From: JAQGMV01 sp050260255
GTDB lineage: Bacteria; Pseudomonadota; Gammaproteobacteria; Burkholderiales; SG8-41
NCBI GenBank assembly: GCA_050260255.1
Contig: JBLNBW010000052.1
Span: 1-42,721 of the forward strand
Reading direction: 5' to 3'
DNA: 42,721 nucleotides
Below are positions 24,191-32,237 of this stretch, in pieces. How positions within the stretch are numbered: the stretch's first letter is position 1; every line of letters starts with the position of its first letter. The notes below the pieces were generated by a model. That model had not been told where the DNA came from, searched no databases, and worked only from the letters and a program-made list of their open reading frames with translations. The translations under genes were made by a program, and so were the position numbers.

Positions 24191-25090
24191 ATGAGACCAA
24201 TACTTTTGCTCGGCAAAGACGGCCAGGTCGGCTGGGAACTGCAACGCTCGTTGGCGGCGCTTGGCCCGCTTGTCGCGTACGGCCGGAAGGAATGCAATCT
24301 TGCCGACCTCTCGCGCCTGAAAAGGGTAATCAGTGAGGTGCAGCCACGGCTCGTCATCAATGCGGCCGCGTATACCGCAGTCGACCGCGCCGAGCAGGAG
24401 CCGGAGCTCGCCATGCGCGTAAATGGCGAGGCGCCCGGCGTCATCGCCGAAGAGGCGCGAACGCTCGGTGCTCCGCTGATTCATTATTCGACCGACTACG
24501 TCTTCGATGGCGAGAAGGCCGAGCCGTATATCGAGACCGACCCGACGAATCCACAATCCGTTTATGGCACGAGCAAGCTCGCGGGCGAGCAGGCGATTGC
24601 GCGAGCAGGCGCGCGCGCTATCGTTTTCCGTACGAGTTGGGTGTTTGGCGAACAGGGTGGAAACTTCGTTCGCACGATACTGCGACTGGCGAAGGAGCGC
24701 GATGCGCTGCGCGTCGTCGCGGATCAAGTCGGCGCACCGACGCCGGCGGCCCTGATCGCGGACGTGACCGCATACGTGATCGCGAGACTGAACATCGAAC
24801 GATGGCCGGAACAATCTCGTGCGGACATCTACCATCTGACCGCGGCAAACCCCGTGACTTGGCACGCGTTTGCTGTGTCCATCGTGACCATGGCGCGCGA
24901 GCTTGGAGTTGATCTGAGGCTTACCCCGGCGGCCATCGAACCGATACCGACCGAAGCATATCCGTTGCCTGCCAAGCGTCCGAAGAACTCTCGCATGAGC
25001 TGCGCGCGACTTGAGCAGCGTTTCGCGCTCGTCATGCCCGACTGGCAACCGTATCTCGAACGCACGCTGCGCGGTATTGCTAGCGTGTGA
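24191..25090 (+). CDS. rmlD: dTDP-4-dehydrorhamnose reductase
   Basis: This 299-residue SDR-type enzyme reduces dTDP-4-keto-L-rhamnose to dTDP-L-rhamnose, the last step of that pathway. The N-terminal LLLGKDGQVGWELQR is the family nucleotide-binding loop. STDYVFDG and YGTSKLAGE (Tyr and Lys of the YxxxK pair) are present, with FRTSWVFGEQGGNFVRTIL after them. The ATG at 24191 gives the E. coli length of 299. A GTG at 24182 has AAGG 6 nt upstream and is an alternative giving three more residues. No rmlA, rmlB or rmlC lies in the window, so those must be elsewhere. Confidence 0.93.
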   Translation: MRPILLLGKDGQVGWELQRSLAALGPLVAYGRKECNLADLSRLKRVISEVQPRLVINAAAYTAVDRAEQEPELAMRVNGEAPGVIAEEARTLGAPLIHYSTDYVFDGEKAEPYIETDPTNPQSVYGTSKLAGEQAIARAGARAIVFRTSWVFGEQGGNFVRTILRLAKERDALRVVADQVGAPTPAALIADVTAYVIARLNIERWPEQSRADIYHLTAANPVTWHAFAVSIVTMARELGVDLRLTPAAIEPIPTEAYPLPAKRPKNSRMSCARLEQRFALVMPDWQPYLERTLRGIASV

Positions 25091-25104
25091 AAAGCGAATG
25101 ATCA

Positions 25105-25190
25105 GACAGGATGAACACGACTTTCACGATTGAGACGATAAAGCAAGACCACAAGACAGGATGAACAGGATTCTTGGGATCAACAGGATG
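25105..25190 (+). repeat. Nonamer-type array downstream of rmlD, left half
   Basis: GACAGGATGAACA (25105-25117) and GACAGGATGAACAGGATT (25155-25172), then CAACAGGATGA at 25181-25191, with diverged words between. The partner lies at 25283-25318. Confidence 0.8.
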
Positions 25191-25282
25191 AAAAGCAGAT
25201 AAGAGCTGAATCAATCCCGCTCACTTTTGTTGATCCTCATATTCGTGTGAATGGTTTCAATGGTTTTAGACCTTCCCTACCT

Positions 25283-25318
25283 CCATCCTGTTCATCGTAT
25301 TTATCCTGTCAATCCTGG
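25283..25318 (-). repeat. Nonamer-type array downstream of manC, right half
   Basis: The minus strand reads AGGATTGACAGGATAAA followed by ACGATGAACAGGATGG. It is inverted relative to 25105-25190. The 90 bp between the two halves hold no gene. Confidence 0.8.
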
Positions 25319-25350
25319 TCGATGGTTTTTGACTTCCCACGGAGCGCGAG

Positions 25351-26766
25351 TTACGCGCGTCCGTAAACATCGTCGAACCGGACGATATCGTCCTCACCGA
25401 CGTAATCCCCAACCTGAACTTCGATGATCGCCAGATCTTGAGTTCCCGGATTTTCCAGTCTGTGCTTATGGCCGGCCGGAATGAACGTAGATTCGTTCGG
25501 GTGCACGAGTAACGTCCTTTCCCCGTTCACGACTTTGGCCGTGCCGCTCAGAACCACCCAGTGCTCGCTGCGATGCTTATGCACCTGCAGACTCAGGGAA
25601 GCGCCCGGTTTGACGACAATGCGCTTCAGCTTGAATCCCGAACCTTCCTCGAGAACCGTGTAAGTGCCCCAAGGCCTATGAACGGTCTGGTGATACTCGT
25701 GCGTCGCGTGCTTCGCGAGTTTGAGCTGTGAATAGACCTGCTTGACGTCTTGCGCTTTTGACTTGTCGGCGATAAGCAAGGCGTCCGGCGTATCGACGAC
25801 CAGCAAGCCCTGCACCCCGATCGCGGCGACCATTCGTGAGTCGCTTTGGATAAAACAGTCGCGACTGTCGACAGTGATGGTCTCGCCCACACACCGGTTA
25901 TCGTTCACATCGGCGGGCGTGAGTTCCGCTAGGGCGTTCCACGATCCGATGTCGTTCCAGGGAAAATCGCCTTCGACGACGGCGACGTTATCGTGCCGTT
26001 CCATCACCGCGTAGTCGACCGAAATGTCGGCGAGCTTGGCGAACGTTTTTGAATCGAGTTCGACCTTGTCGCCATCTTGCTTGGAGGCGGCCCAGCATTC
26101 CGCGGCGCCTTCATAGAGCTCCGGCGCGCACTGACGCAAGGCGTCGAGGAACGCGCCCGCCTGAAAGCAAAACATTCCGGAATTCCACAGGAACCGCTTG
26201 GACTTCAGAAATTCGGTTGCCTTCTCCAGCGCCGGCTTCTCCACGAAGCGCGCAACGCGATAACATCCGTCTGCAATCGTACCTCCGCATTCGATGTAGC
26301 CGTATCCGGTTTCCGGGCGAGTCGGCTTCATGCCGAACGTCGCGAGTGCGCCAGTGCTCGCGAGCGCGGTTGCTTTCTTTACCGCCGAGCAGAATTTCTC
26401 CATGTCTTCGATAAGGTGGTCGGCAGGGAGGACGAGTAATACGCATTCTTTTCCGTGCTCCGCTGATGCGCGGAATGCCGCCATTGCGATTGCTGGTCCC
26501 GTGTTTCGGCCGTGCGGCTCCAATATGTACGTGTGATCCAGTCCGCTATCGTTTCCCGCATATTCGTTTTCCGTCAGGAAGAAATACTCCCGATTGGTGA
26601 CGGTGATAAATGATTTGACCCCAGCAAGACCAGCTGCGCGTTCGAGCGTAAGCTGTAGAAGCGACTTGTCTCCACGCGGCCGGATAAACGGTTTAGGGAG
26701 CGCTTCTCTTGACACGGGCCAAAGACGTGAGCCGGCGCCGCCAGAAAGAATAACGGGTATGAGCAT
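25351..26766 (-). CDS. manC: Mannose-1-phosphate guanylyltransferase / mannose-6-phosphate isomerase
   Basis: This 471-residue bifunctional enzyme makes GDP-mannose from mannose 1-phosphate and GTP. The N-terminal nucleotidyltransferase domain has the signature LSGGAGSRLWPVSR (7-20) and the PKPFI loop. The C-terminal type II phosphomannose isomerase cupin carries RPWGTYTVLEEG and QVHKHRSEHWVVLSGTA, with metal-binding His residues and the end motif FIPAGHKHRLENPG. It is divergent from gmd across 113 bp, and its product is the gmd substrate. No Shine-Dalgarno is obvious before the ATG. Confidence 0.95.
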   Translation of the reverse strand: MLIPVILSGGAGSRLWPVSREALPKPFIRPRGDKSLLQLTLERAAGLAGVKSFITVTNREYFFLTENEYAGNDSGLDHTYILEPHGRNTGPAIAMAAFRASAEHGKECVLLVLPADHLIEDMEKFCSAVKKATALASTGALATFGMKPTRPETGYGYIECGGTIADGCYRVARFVEKPALEKATEFLKSKRFLWNSGMFCFQAGAFLDALRQCAPELYEGAAECWAASKQDGDKVELDSKTFAKLADISVDYAVMERHDNVAVVEGDFPWNDIGSWNALAELTPADVNDNRCVGETITVDSRDCFIQSDSRMVAAIGVQGLLVVDTPDALLIADKSKAQDVKQVYSQLKLAKHATHEYHQTVHRPWGTYTVLEEGSGFKLKRIVVKPGASLSLQVHKHRSEHWVVLSGTAKVVNGERTLLVHPNESTFIPAGHKHRLENPGTQDLAIIEVQVGDYVGEDDIVRFDDVYGRA

Positions 26767-26840
26767 GAATGGTGGCTTTTATTGTGGGAAGCAGCGCCGC
26801 GATCGGCACTTTGCTTCTGATTAACTCGTTCTCGCTGCTA

Positions 26841-26846
26841 TATAAT
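26841..26846 (+). promoter_or_regulatory. Candidate -10 box of the gmd promoter
   Basis: TATAAT, a perfect consensus, lies 33 bp before the gmd ATG. The best -35 is a weak CTGATT at 26817-26822 (spacing 18). An extra factor may help recognition. Confidence 0.5.
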
Positions 26847-26879
26847 CAGCGAAAACACGCGGTTAGGGAATCGGGAAGT

Positions 26880-27965
26880 ATGCAAAAGAAGGCGCTTATC
26901 ACGGGGGTCACCGGGCAGGATGGTGCCTACCTCGCTGAATTTCTATTGAACAAGGGTTACGAGGTGCATGGCATCAAGCGCCGCAGCTCACTGTTCAATA
27001 CTGACCGCATCGATCACCTGTATCAAGATCCACATGTCAAGGATCGCCGGTTTATCCTCCACTATGGGGATATGACGGATTCCAGCAGTCTCGTTCGAAT
27101 CGTTCAGCAAGTCCAACCGGACGAAGTGTATAACCTTGCCGCGCAAAGCCACGTTGCCGTTTCGTTCGAGGAGCCGGAGTACACTGCAAACTCCGACGCA
27201 CTAGGCACGCTGCGAATGCTGGAAGCTATACGCATCGTCGGTCTCCAGCACAAGACTCGATTCTATCAAGCTTCCACATCCGAGCTGTACGGCCTGGTAC
27301 AGGAAGTGCCGCAGAAGGAAACGACGCCCTTTTATCCGCGATCGCCGTACGCCGTGGCAAAACTTTACGGCTACTGGATCACGGTGAATTACCGCGAAGC
27401 GTACGGCATGTATGCCTGTAACGGCATACTCTTCAATCACGAATCGCCGGTGCGCGGTGAGACGTTTGTTACGCGCAAGATCACCCGCGCGCTCGCTCGC
27501 ATCAAGCTCGGCCTTCAATCCTGCTTGTATCTCGGCAATTTGAACGCGCTCCGCGATTGGGGACACGCGAAGGATTATGTGGAAGCGCAATGGCTCATTC
27601 TGCAGCAGGAAAAACCCGAGGATTTCGTCATCGCCACCGGCGAGCAGCATAGCGTGCGCGAATTCGTCGAAGTCGTATGCGGCGAGCTTGATATTCCCAT
27701 TACTTGGCGGGGCGCCGGTGCGGACGAGAAGGGGTATGACGACAAAGGCAACTGCATCGTCGCGGTGGACCCTCATTACTTTCGTCCTACAGAAGTAGAA
27801 ACGCTGCTCGGTGACCCAACAAAGGCCAGAGCGAAGCTTGGATGGAGTCCGAAGATTTCGTTCAAGCAGTTGGTTGAGGAGATGGTGCGCGAAGATTTGC
27901 GCTCTGCCGAGCGCGACGAGCTCGTCAAGCGCCATGGCCATCGCCCTTATGACTACAACGAATAG
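26880..27965 (+). CDS. gmd: GDP-mannose 4,6-dehydratase
   Basis: This 361-residue cytoplasmic enzyme converts GDP-mannose to GDP-4-keto-6-deoxy-D-mannose. It has the extended-SDR loop GVTGQDGAYLAE (9-20), the NADP-binding GIKRRSS (31-37), STSELYG (132-138) and the YxxxK pair Tyr157/Lys161. LFNHESPVRGETFVTRKI and YFRPTEV are diagnostic for Gmd. The start is the ATG at 26880; a longer open frame to 26769 runs across the promoter and overlaps the manC start, so it is rejected. Together with fcl, 225 bp on, it makes GDP-L-fucose. Confidence 0.96.
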   Translation: MQKKALITGVTGQDGAYLAEFLLNKGYEVHGIKRRSSLFNTDRIDHLYQDPHVKDRRFILHYGDMTDSSSLVRIVQQVQPDEVYNLAAQSHVAVSFEEPEYTANSDALGTLRMLEAIRIVGLQHKTRFYQASTSELYGLVQEVPQKETTPFYPRSPYAVAKLYGYWITVNYREAYGMYACNGILFNHESPVRGETFVTRKITRALARIKLGLQSCLYLGNLNALRDWGHAKDYVEAQWLILQQEKPEDFVIATGEQHSVREFVEVVCGELDIPITWRGAGADEKGYDDKGNCIVAVDPHYFRPTEVETLLGDPTKARAKLGWSPKISFKQLVEEMVREDLRSAERDELVKRHGHRPYDYNE

Positions 27966-27982
27966 CCAGCTGAACGCTGGCA

Positions 27983-27999
27983 GTGAGGAGTGAGGAGCC
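27983..27999 (+). repeat. Heptamer array GTGAGGA after gmd, left half
   Basis: Two GTGAGGA units and a diverged third. GTGAGGAGTGAGG (27983-27995) is the exact complement of 28161-28173. Confidence 0.75.
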
Positions 28000-28040
28000 A
28001 GGGGGGAGGGGGGCGAAAAGAACCGGCGTTTGGAAGCGGT

Positions 28041-28127
28041 TCCTCTATCCGCGTTCATCGGCGGTTTCTTTCATTGATTTCGCGATGACTTCTAAACATC
28101 TATGTTCATACGTGTTCATCTGTGGTT
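28041..28127. repeat. Repeat words of the 15.6-kb element type between gmd and fcl
   Basis: CTCTATCCGCGTTCATCGGC (from 28043) shares the 14-mer GTTCATCGGCGGTT (28053-28066) with 15707-15720. A related copy, GTTCATCTGTGGTT, lies at 28114-28127. They sit inside the heptamer bracket of this spacer. Confidence 0.65.
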
Positions 28128-28145
28128 CCAGTCACATGTTTTCGC

Positions 28146-28173
28146 TCCTTACTCCTAGCCCCTCACTCCTCAC
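28146..28173 (-). repeat. Heptamer array before fcl, right half
   Basis: Units TCCTTAC, TCCTAGC, CCCTCAC and TCCTCAC on the plus strand. It ends 17 bp before the fcl ATG and is inverted relative to 27983-27999. Confidence 0.8.
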
Positions 28174-28190
28174 TGTCGCATGGTGTGTCC

Positions 28191-29195
28191 ATGCAGCGTG
28201 ACAGCCGAATTTACGTCGCCGGCCATCGCGGCCTGGTCGGGTCTGCCATCGTCCGCGAGTTGCGCAGCGGTGGGTACACTAACCTCATTCTGCGTACGCA
28301 CGCCGAGCTTGATCTTACGAACCAGGCAGCGGTTAGGGAGTTTTTCGAGAAGGAGCGGCCGGAATACGTTTTTCTTGCCGCCGCCAAGGTCGGTGGGATA
28401 CTGGCCAATAACAGCTATCCCGCCGAATTCATCCATGACAATTTAGCGATCCAGACTAACGTTATTCATGAGGCGTGGCGCTCAGGTGTCCGGCGGCTGC
28501 TGTTTCTTGGTTCGTCTTGCATCTACCCCCGCGACTGTCCGCAACCCATCAAAGAGGAATACCTCCTGACCGGACCGCTCGAGCCGACGAACAGACCTTA
28601 TGCGTTAGCAAAGATCGCGGGCATCGAAATGTGCTGGTCCTACAACCGCCAGTACGGAACGCAGTATCTCGCCGCGATGCCGACGAATCTTTACGGTCCG
28701 GGCGACAACTACGACCTCCAGACCTCGCATGTCCTTCCGGCTCTTATTCGCAAATTTCATGAAGCGAAATCCGCCTCCCCCCTCACCCCTCACTCCTCAC
28801 ATCAGGTAACGTTGTGGGGCACCGGAAATCCCCGGCGCGAGTTTCTCTACAGTGACGACCTTGCAAATGCCTGTGTTTATTTAATGGTTCTCCCGGAATC
28901 CGATTTCCGTCGCATCGCGGGCGAGGAATCGCAGCCGCCCCTCGTGAATGTCGGCTGTGGCGAAGACCAAACGATACGCGAACTCGCGGAAATGGTTGCT
29001 CAGGTTGTCGGCTACCGAGGAGAGGTGGCGTGGGATACGAGCAAGCCCGATGGCACGTACCGCAAGTTGCTTGACGTCAGCCGTCTGAAAGCCGTGGGGT
29101 GGAGGCCGGAAGTGTCCCTGGTCGAGGGTATCCGACGCGCCTACGCCGATTTCAGTCGCGAATGTCGTGATATCGATCCACGCTCGGCACTGTAG
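28191..29195 (+). CDS. fcl: GDP-L-fucose synthase with a repeat-encoded insertion
   Basis: This 334-residue enzyme is an epimerase/reductase that turns GDP-4-keto-6-deoxymannose into GDP-L-fucose. It shows the NADP loop VAGHRGLVGSAIV (9-21), LGSSCIYP (106-113) and the YxxxK pair Tyr137/Lys141, followed by MPTNLYGPGDNYD and the WGTGNPRREFLYSDDLA motif. Length is about 13 residues above the E. coli enzyme (321). Residues 194-204, just before QVTLWGTG, are encoded by a heptamer array at 28779-28802 of the same kind as in the flanking spacer, which explains most of the excess. No strong ribosome site precedes the ATG. Confidence 0.95.
   Translation: MQRDSRIYVAGHRGLVGSAIVRELRSGGYTNLILRTHAELDLTNQAAVREFFEKERPEYVFLAAAKVGGILANNSYPAEFIHDNLAIQTNVIHEAWRSGVRRLLFLGSSCIYPRDCPQPIKEEYLLTGPLEPTNRPYALAKIAGIEMCWSYNRQYGTQYLAAMPTNLYGPGDNYDLQTSHVLPALIRKFHEAKSASPLTPHSSHQVTLWGTGNPRREFLYSDDLANACVYLMVLPESDFRRIAGEESQPPLVNVGCGEDQTIRELAEMVAQVVGYRGEVAWDTSKPDGTYRKLLDVSRLKAVGWRPEVSLVEGIRRAYADFSRECRDIDPRSAL
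28779..28802 (+). repeat. Heptamer array inside the fcl coding sequence
   Basis: CCCCTCA, CCCCTCA and CTCCTCA, then CAT: three 7-bp units of the same type as the array at 28146-28173 (CCCTCACTCCTCAC is shared). It is read in frame as PLTPHSSH. Confidence 0.85.
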
Positions 29196-29492
29196 ATAGT
29201 AGACGGGGGCGCCATGATTTCGTTGCGCCAGCCGAGCTGGCATACCGTAATCGGTTCTAGCGTCCCCGGATAAGGGGGGCGTTTCCATTCTCCCGCCTAC
29301 ATCTCTTCACACTCGGGCTTGGCTTGCGTCTGTATATCAAGTATTGATCTCTGGCCATAGCCGTTCAGGAGGTGTACGGTTCCTCTGTTTAGAGTATTCG
29401 CCTAACCCGCTCCGTAATTCTTACCTGCCCGACATCGAATCTTCGGCTCTCGCCGCGTGACAGAAAGCGCACACTTCTCATGACTTGCATAC

Positions 29493-29498
29493 TATAAT
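29493..29498 (+). promoter_or_regulatory. Candidate -10 box of the polysaccharide operon
   Basis: TATAAT on the plus strand. No convincing -35 lies 16-18 bp upstream, so activation by another factor is possible. The hairpin at 29520-29553 would be near the start of the transcript. Confidence 0.4.
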
Positions 29499-29519
29499 CG
29501 CCGCGAATAAAGAATACTG

Positions 29520-29553
29520 AGCGCCGGTAAGAACCAAGAATGCCACCGGCGCT
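29520..29553 (+). promoter_or_regulatory. Leader hairpin in the 5' region of the polysaccharide operon
   Basis: AGCGCCGGT pairs perfectly with ACCGGCGCT across a 16-nt loop. It is not followed by a T run, so it is more likely a structured leader or protein site than an intrinsic terminator. Confidence 0.45.
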
Positions 29554-29775
29554 ACGGCACCTTGGGGGGCGCCTTGCATAAGAACAGCCACATACCAGTA
29601 GTCGGCCGCGGTGCGCTTGTCCGCTCGCGCGTTCATTCCATTCCGGTCTGCGGTCGACTCGACATCACGGTTCGCCCCGCTCGAACTTTCGGATTTTGTT
29701 GTTGCTAGTCACTGACCGAAGGGATCGGTGGTGGATCGTCTCGCCCTCAACGTTCTGACAAAAAGAAGGTACGAA

Positions 29776-32229
29776 GTGCCCTCAATCGCATTGCGCTCGC
29801 TTCGCTACATTTCGCTTATTGCCGCGTTCGCCTCGACGTCGGTCTTCGGGCAAAGCGCTCAACAATTTTGTGGCCCGCAAGGATTGACGCCGACAGGCAT
29901 CCCTTGTGTTGCGACACAGCAGCCAGCTACCCCAAATTCAGCGGCCCTTGCGGGCATGCCGGCTCTCCAGCAGTCTGGCGGCCTTGGCACTGGGATACCT
30001 ACCATTACCAATCGGCCTCCCTCGGCAATTCCGCAACCGGTGTTCGGTGGACAAGACGCAAGTCAAGTTCAGCAAATAAGGACCGTCCTGGCAGAACGCA
30101 ATGAATTCCAGGATTTCGTCGCGCAGTCCATCGGCCGCGACCTTCCGCTGTTTGGCTATAACCTTTTCCACAATGCGCCGTCTACTTTTGCTCCGGTCGA
30201 TCGCGTACCGGTTACCCCCGAGTACGTTGTTGGCCCCGGTGATGAGATCTTGATTCGTGCCTGGGGCCAAGTCGACATCGACTATCGTGCCGTCGTTGAT
30301 CGCGATGGCACGATAAGCATTCCGAAGGTCGGGAATGTCAATGTCGCTGGCGTCCGGTTTCAAGATCTTCAAGGCTATTTCAAGACTGCGATTGGCAGGG
30401 TGTTCCGGAATTTCGATCTCAATGTGTCGATGGGTCAGCTGCGCTCGATTCAGATTTTCGTCGTCGGGCACGCGGCGCGTCCGGGCGCTTACACGGTGAG
30501 TTCGCTCAGCACACTAGTGAACGCATTGTTCGCTTCCGGCGGACCGACGACCAAGGGAAGCATGCGCAGCATCCAGCTCAAGCGTGGCGACAAGCTCGTT
30601 ACCGAGTTCGACATGTACGACCTGTTGCTCCGCGGAAACAAGTCGAAGGACGCTCAGCTGCTTCCGGGAGATGTCATATATATACCGCCCATCGGCAAGC
30701 TCGCCGCTATCTCGGGCAGTGTCAATAATCCGGCCATCTACGAGCTGAAAGGAAACACCGAACTCGGCGGCTTGATTGACTTGGCTGGTGGTTTAGCGGC
30801 AACGGCGGACGGCCAAAAAGTAACGGTGGAGCGAATTATCGATCGTAAGTCGCGACATGTCGAAGAGTACCGTCTGGACAAGGATGGCCTTGCTCACGGC
30901 CTGCGCGATGGCGACCTCGTTCAAGTGCTACCCTTGTCGCCGCGCTTCGATAACGCGATTACTGTGAAGGGCAATGTTGCTGTCCCTGCCCGTCATCCCT
31001 GGCGGCCGGGCATTACTGTGAAGGATGTCATTCCCGACAAAGAGTCGTTGATCGTGCCTGACTACTGGTTTAAGCGGAATTTGCTTACCAGGGGGGACGT
31101 CACTGGGCGCGACCGCTTTGCGTACCGCACCGGAGACGATGTAGCTGGGCTTCCTCGAGGGCAGGCACAAAACCGCGGGGGCGGCGCATCTGATTCACGT
31201 CAGGACGTGCTCGCTGTCCAGCGCACTGACGTCACAAGTCAAGAACGGCTTCGCGCCGAGCTGAAGCGAACGCTGCCGGAAGTGAACTGGGATTACGCCG
31301 TGGTGGAGCGGTTGAACCGCACCGACATAACGACTCAATTGATCCCATTCAACCTTGGGAAGGCAATTCTCCAAGGCGATCTCCAAAACAATTTGGTTCT
31401 GCAGCCTGGCGATGTCATCACGATTTTTTCAAAAGATGACATCCAAGTTCCTGTGGCGAAGCAAAATCGCTTCGTCCGCCTTGAAGGGGAAGTTGCGAAT
31501 CCTGGTGTGTACCAGGTGCTTCCTGGTGAAACGCTGCGTCAACTGATCGCCCGTGTCGGCGGATTTACACCCAATGCTTACCTTTTCGGTAGCACGTTCA
31601 CCCGAGAGTCGACCCGCGAAATGCAGCAAAAGCGATTGACCGAGTTCGTGGATCGCTTTGAACAGGAAGTGACGCGGAACATGTCACAGACCTCGGTCTC
31701 AAAAGAAGAGGCGGAGAGTCGTCAGGCAGCAAGCCAGGGGCAGCTCGCGCTTATTGCCCGATTGCGCAGGGTTCAAGCAACGGGACGTATCGTTCTGGAG
31801 ATGCAGCCTGGGCACGCGGTAATTGCTCAGTTGCCTGATTTGCTCCTAGAGGACGGCGATACATTTAATGTCCCAGCGCAACCATCTACAGTAGCCGTAG
31901 TGGGCACTGTGTATAACGAAAACGCATTCATTTACAGGCCGGAGAAGAAGGTTGGTGACTATCTGGCCCAGGCTGGTGGTCCGACGAAGGATGCTGATGC
32001 AAATAGTGTCTACGTTATTCGCGCAGACGGAACGGTTATCAGCAAGCGGCAAAGTGGAGGTTGGTTGACGAGCAGCTTCGAGGGTGAACGGTTGATGCCA
32101 GGCGATACGGTGGTTGTGCCAGAGAATCTTGAAAAGTTTCGATTTACCAAGGAACTCAGAGACTGGTCTCAAATATTCTACCAATTCGCTCTCGGCGTGG
32201 CGGGATTAAAAGTATTGAAAGATCTTTGA
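29776..32229 (+). CDS. Outer-membrane polysaccharide export protein with SLBB domains (Wza-like)
   Basis: This protein of about 817 residues is expected to form the outer-membrane channel for polysaccharide export. A signal peptide with core YISLIAAFASTSVFG ends before QSAQQ. The polysaccharide export domain is at about 147-224 (EYVVGPGDEILIRAWG, DRDGTISIPKVGNVNVAG). Several SLBB-type units follow (VVGHAARPGAYTV, ISGSVNNPAIYEL, LEGEVANPGVYQVLPGETL, VVGTVYNENAFIY). The C-terminal helix may span the membrane as in Wza. It is about twice Wza length and lacks a lipobox. Start choice: GTG 29776 has GAAGG 6 nt upstream and gives a normal signal peptide; GTG 29728 or 29731 with GAAGGG upstream is an alternative. 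It is the first gene of the operon. Confidence 0.9.
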   Translation: MPSIALRSLRYISLIAAFASTSVFGQSAQQFCGPQGLTPTGIPCVATQQPATPNSAALAGMPALQQSGGLGTGIPTITNRPPSAIPQPVFGGQDASQVQQIRTVLAERNEFQDFVAQSIGRDLPLFGYNLFHNAPSTFAPVDRVPVTPEYVVGPGDEILIRAWGQVDIDYRAVVDRDGTISIPKVGNVNVAGVRFQDLQGYFKTAIGRVFRNFDLNVSMGQLRSIQIFVVGHAARPGAYTVSSLSTLVNALFASGGPTTKGSMRSIQLKRGDKLVTEFDMYDLLLRGNKSKDAQLLPGDVIYIPPIGKLAAISGSVNNPAIYELKGNTELGGLIDLAGGLAATADGQKVTVERIIDRKSRHVEEYRLDKDGLAHGLRDGDLVQVLPLSPRFDNAITVKGNVAVPARHPWRPGITVKDVIPDKESLIVPDYWFKRNLLTRGDVTGRDRFAYRTGDDVAGLPRGQAQNRGGGASDSRQDVLAVQRTDVTSQERLRAELKRTLPEVNWDYAVVERLNRTDITTQLIPFNLGKAILQGDLQNNLVLQPGDVITIFSKDDIQVPVAKQNRFVRLEGEVANPGVYQVLPGETLRQLIARVGGFTPNAYLFGSTFTRESTREMQQKRLTEFVDRFEQEVTRNMSQTSVSKEEAESRQAASQGQLALIARLRRVQATGRIVLEMQPGHAVIAQLPDLLLEDGDTFNVPAQPSTVAVVGTVYNENAFIYRPEKKVGDYLAQAGGPTKDADANSVYVIRADGTVISKRQSGGWLTSSFEGERLMPGDTVVVPENLEKFRFTKELRDWSQIFYQFALGVAGLKVLKDL

Positions 32230-32237
32230 AATCTCCT

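Larger units (their letters stand above)
29196..29727. other. Long gene-free leader region before the polysaccharide operon
   Basis: About 530 bp without a supportable gene. It contains a small hairpin pair after fcl (GCCAGC/GCTGGC at 29227-29241; ACCG/CGGT at 29244-29255), a TATAAT box at 29493-29498 and a 9-bp perfect stem at 29520-29553. No known riboswitch consensus is recognised. Confidence 0.5.

Noticed and set aside
26769..26879. N-terminal extension of gmd
   Set aside because: It would overlap the manC start and the TATAAT box; the family starts at the MQKKALITG segment.
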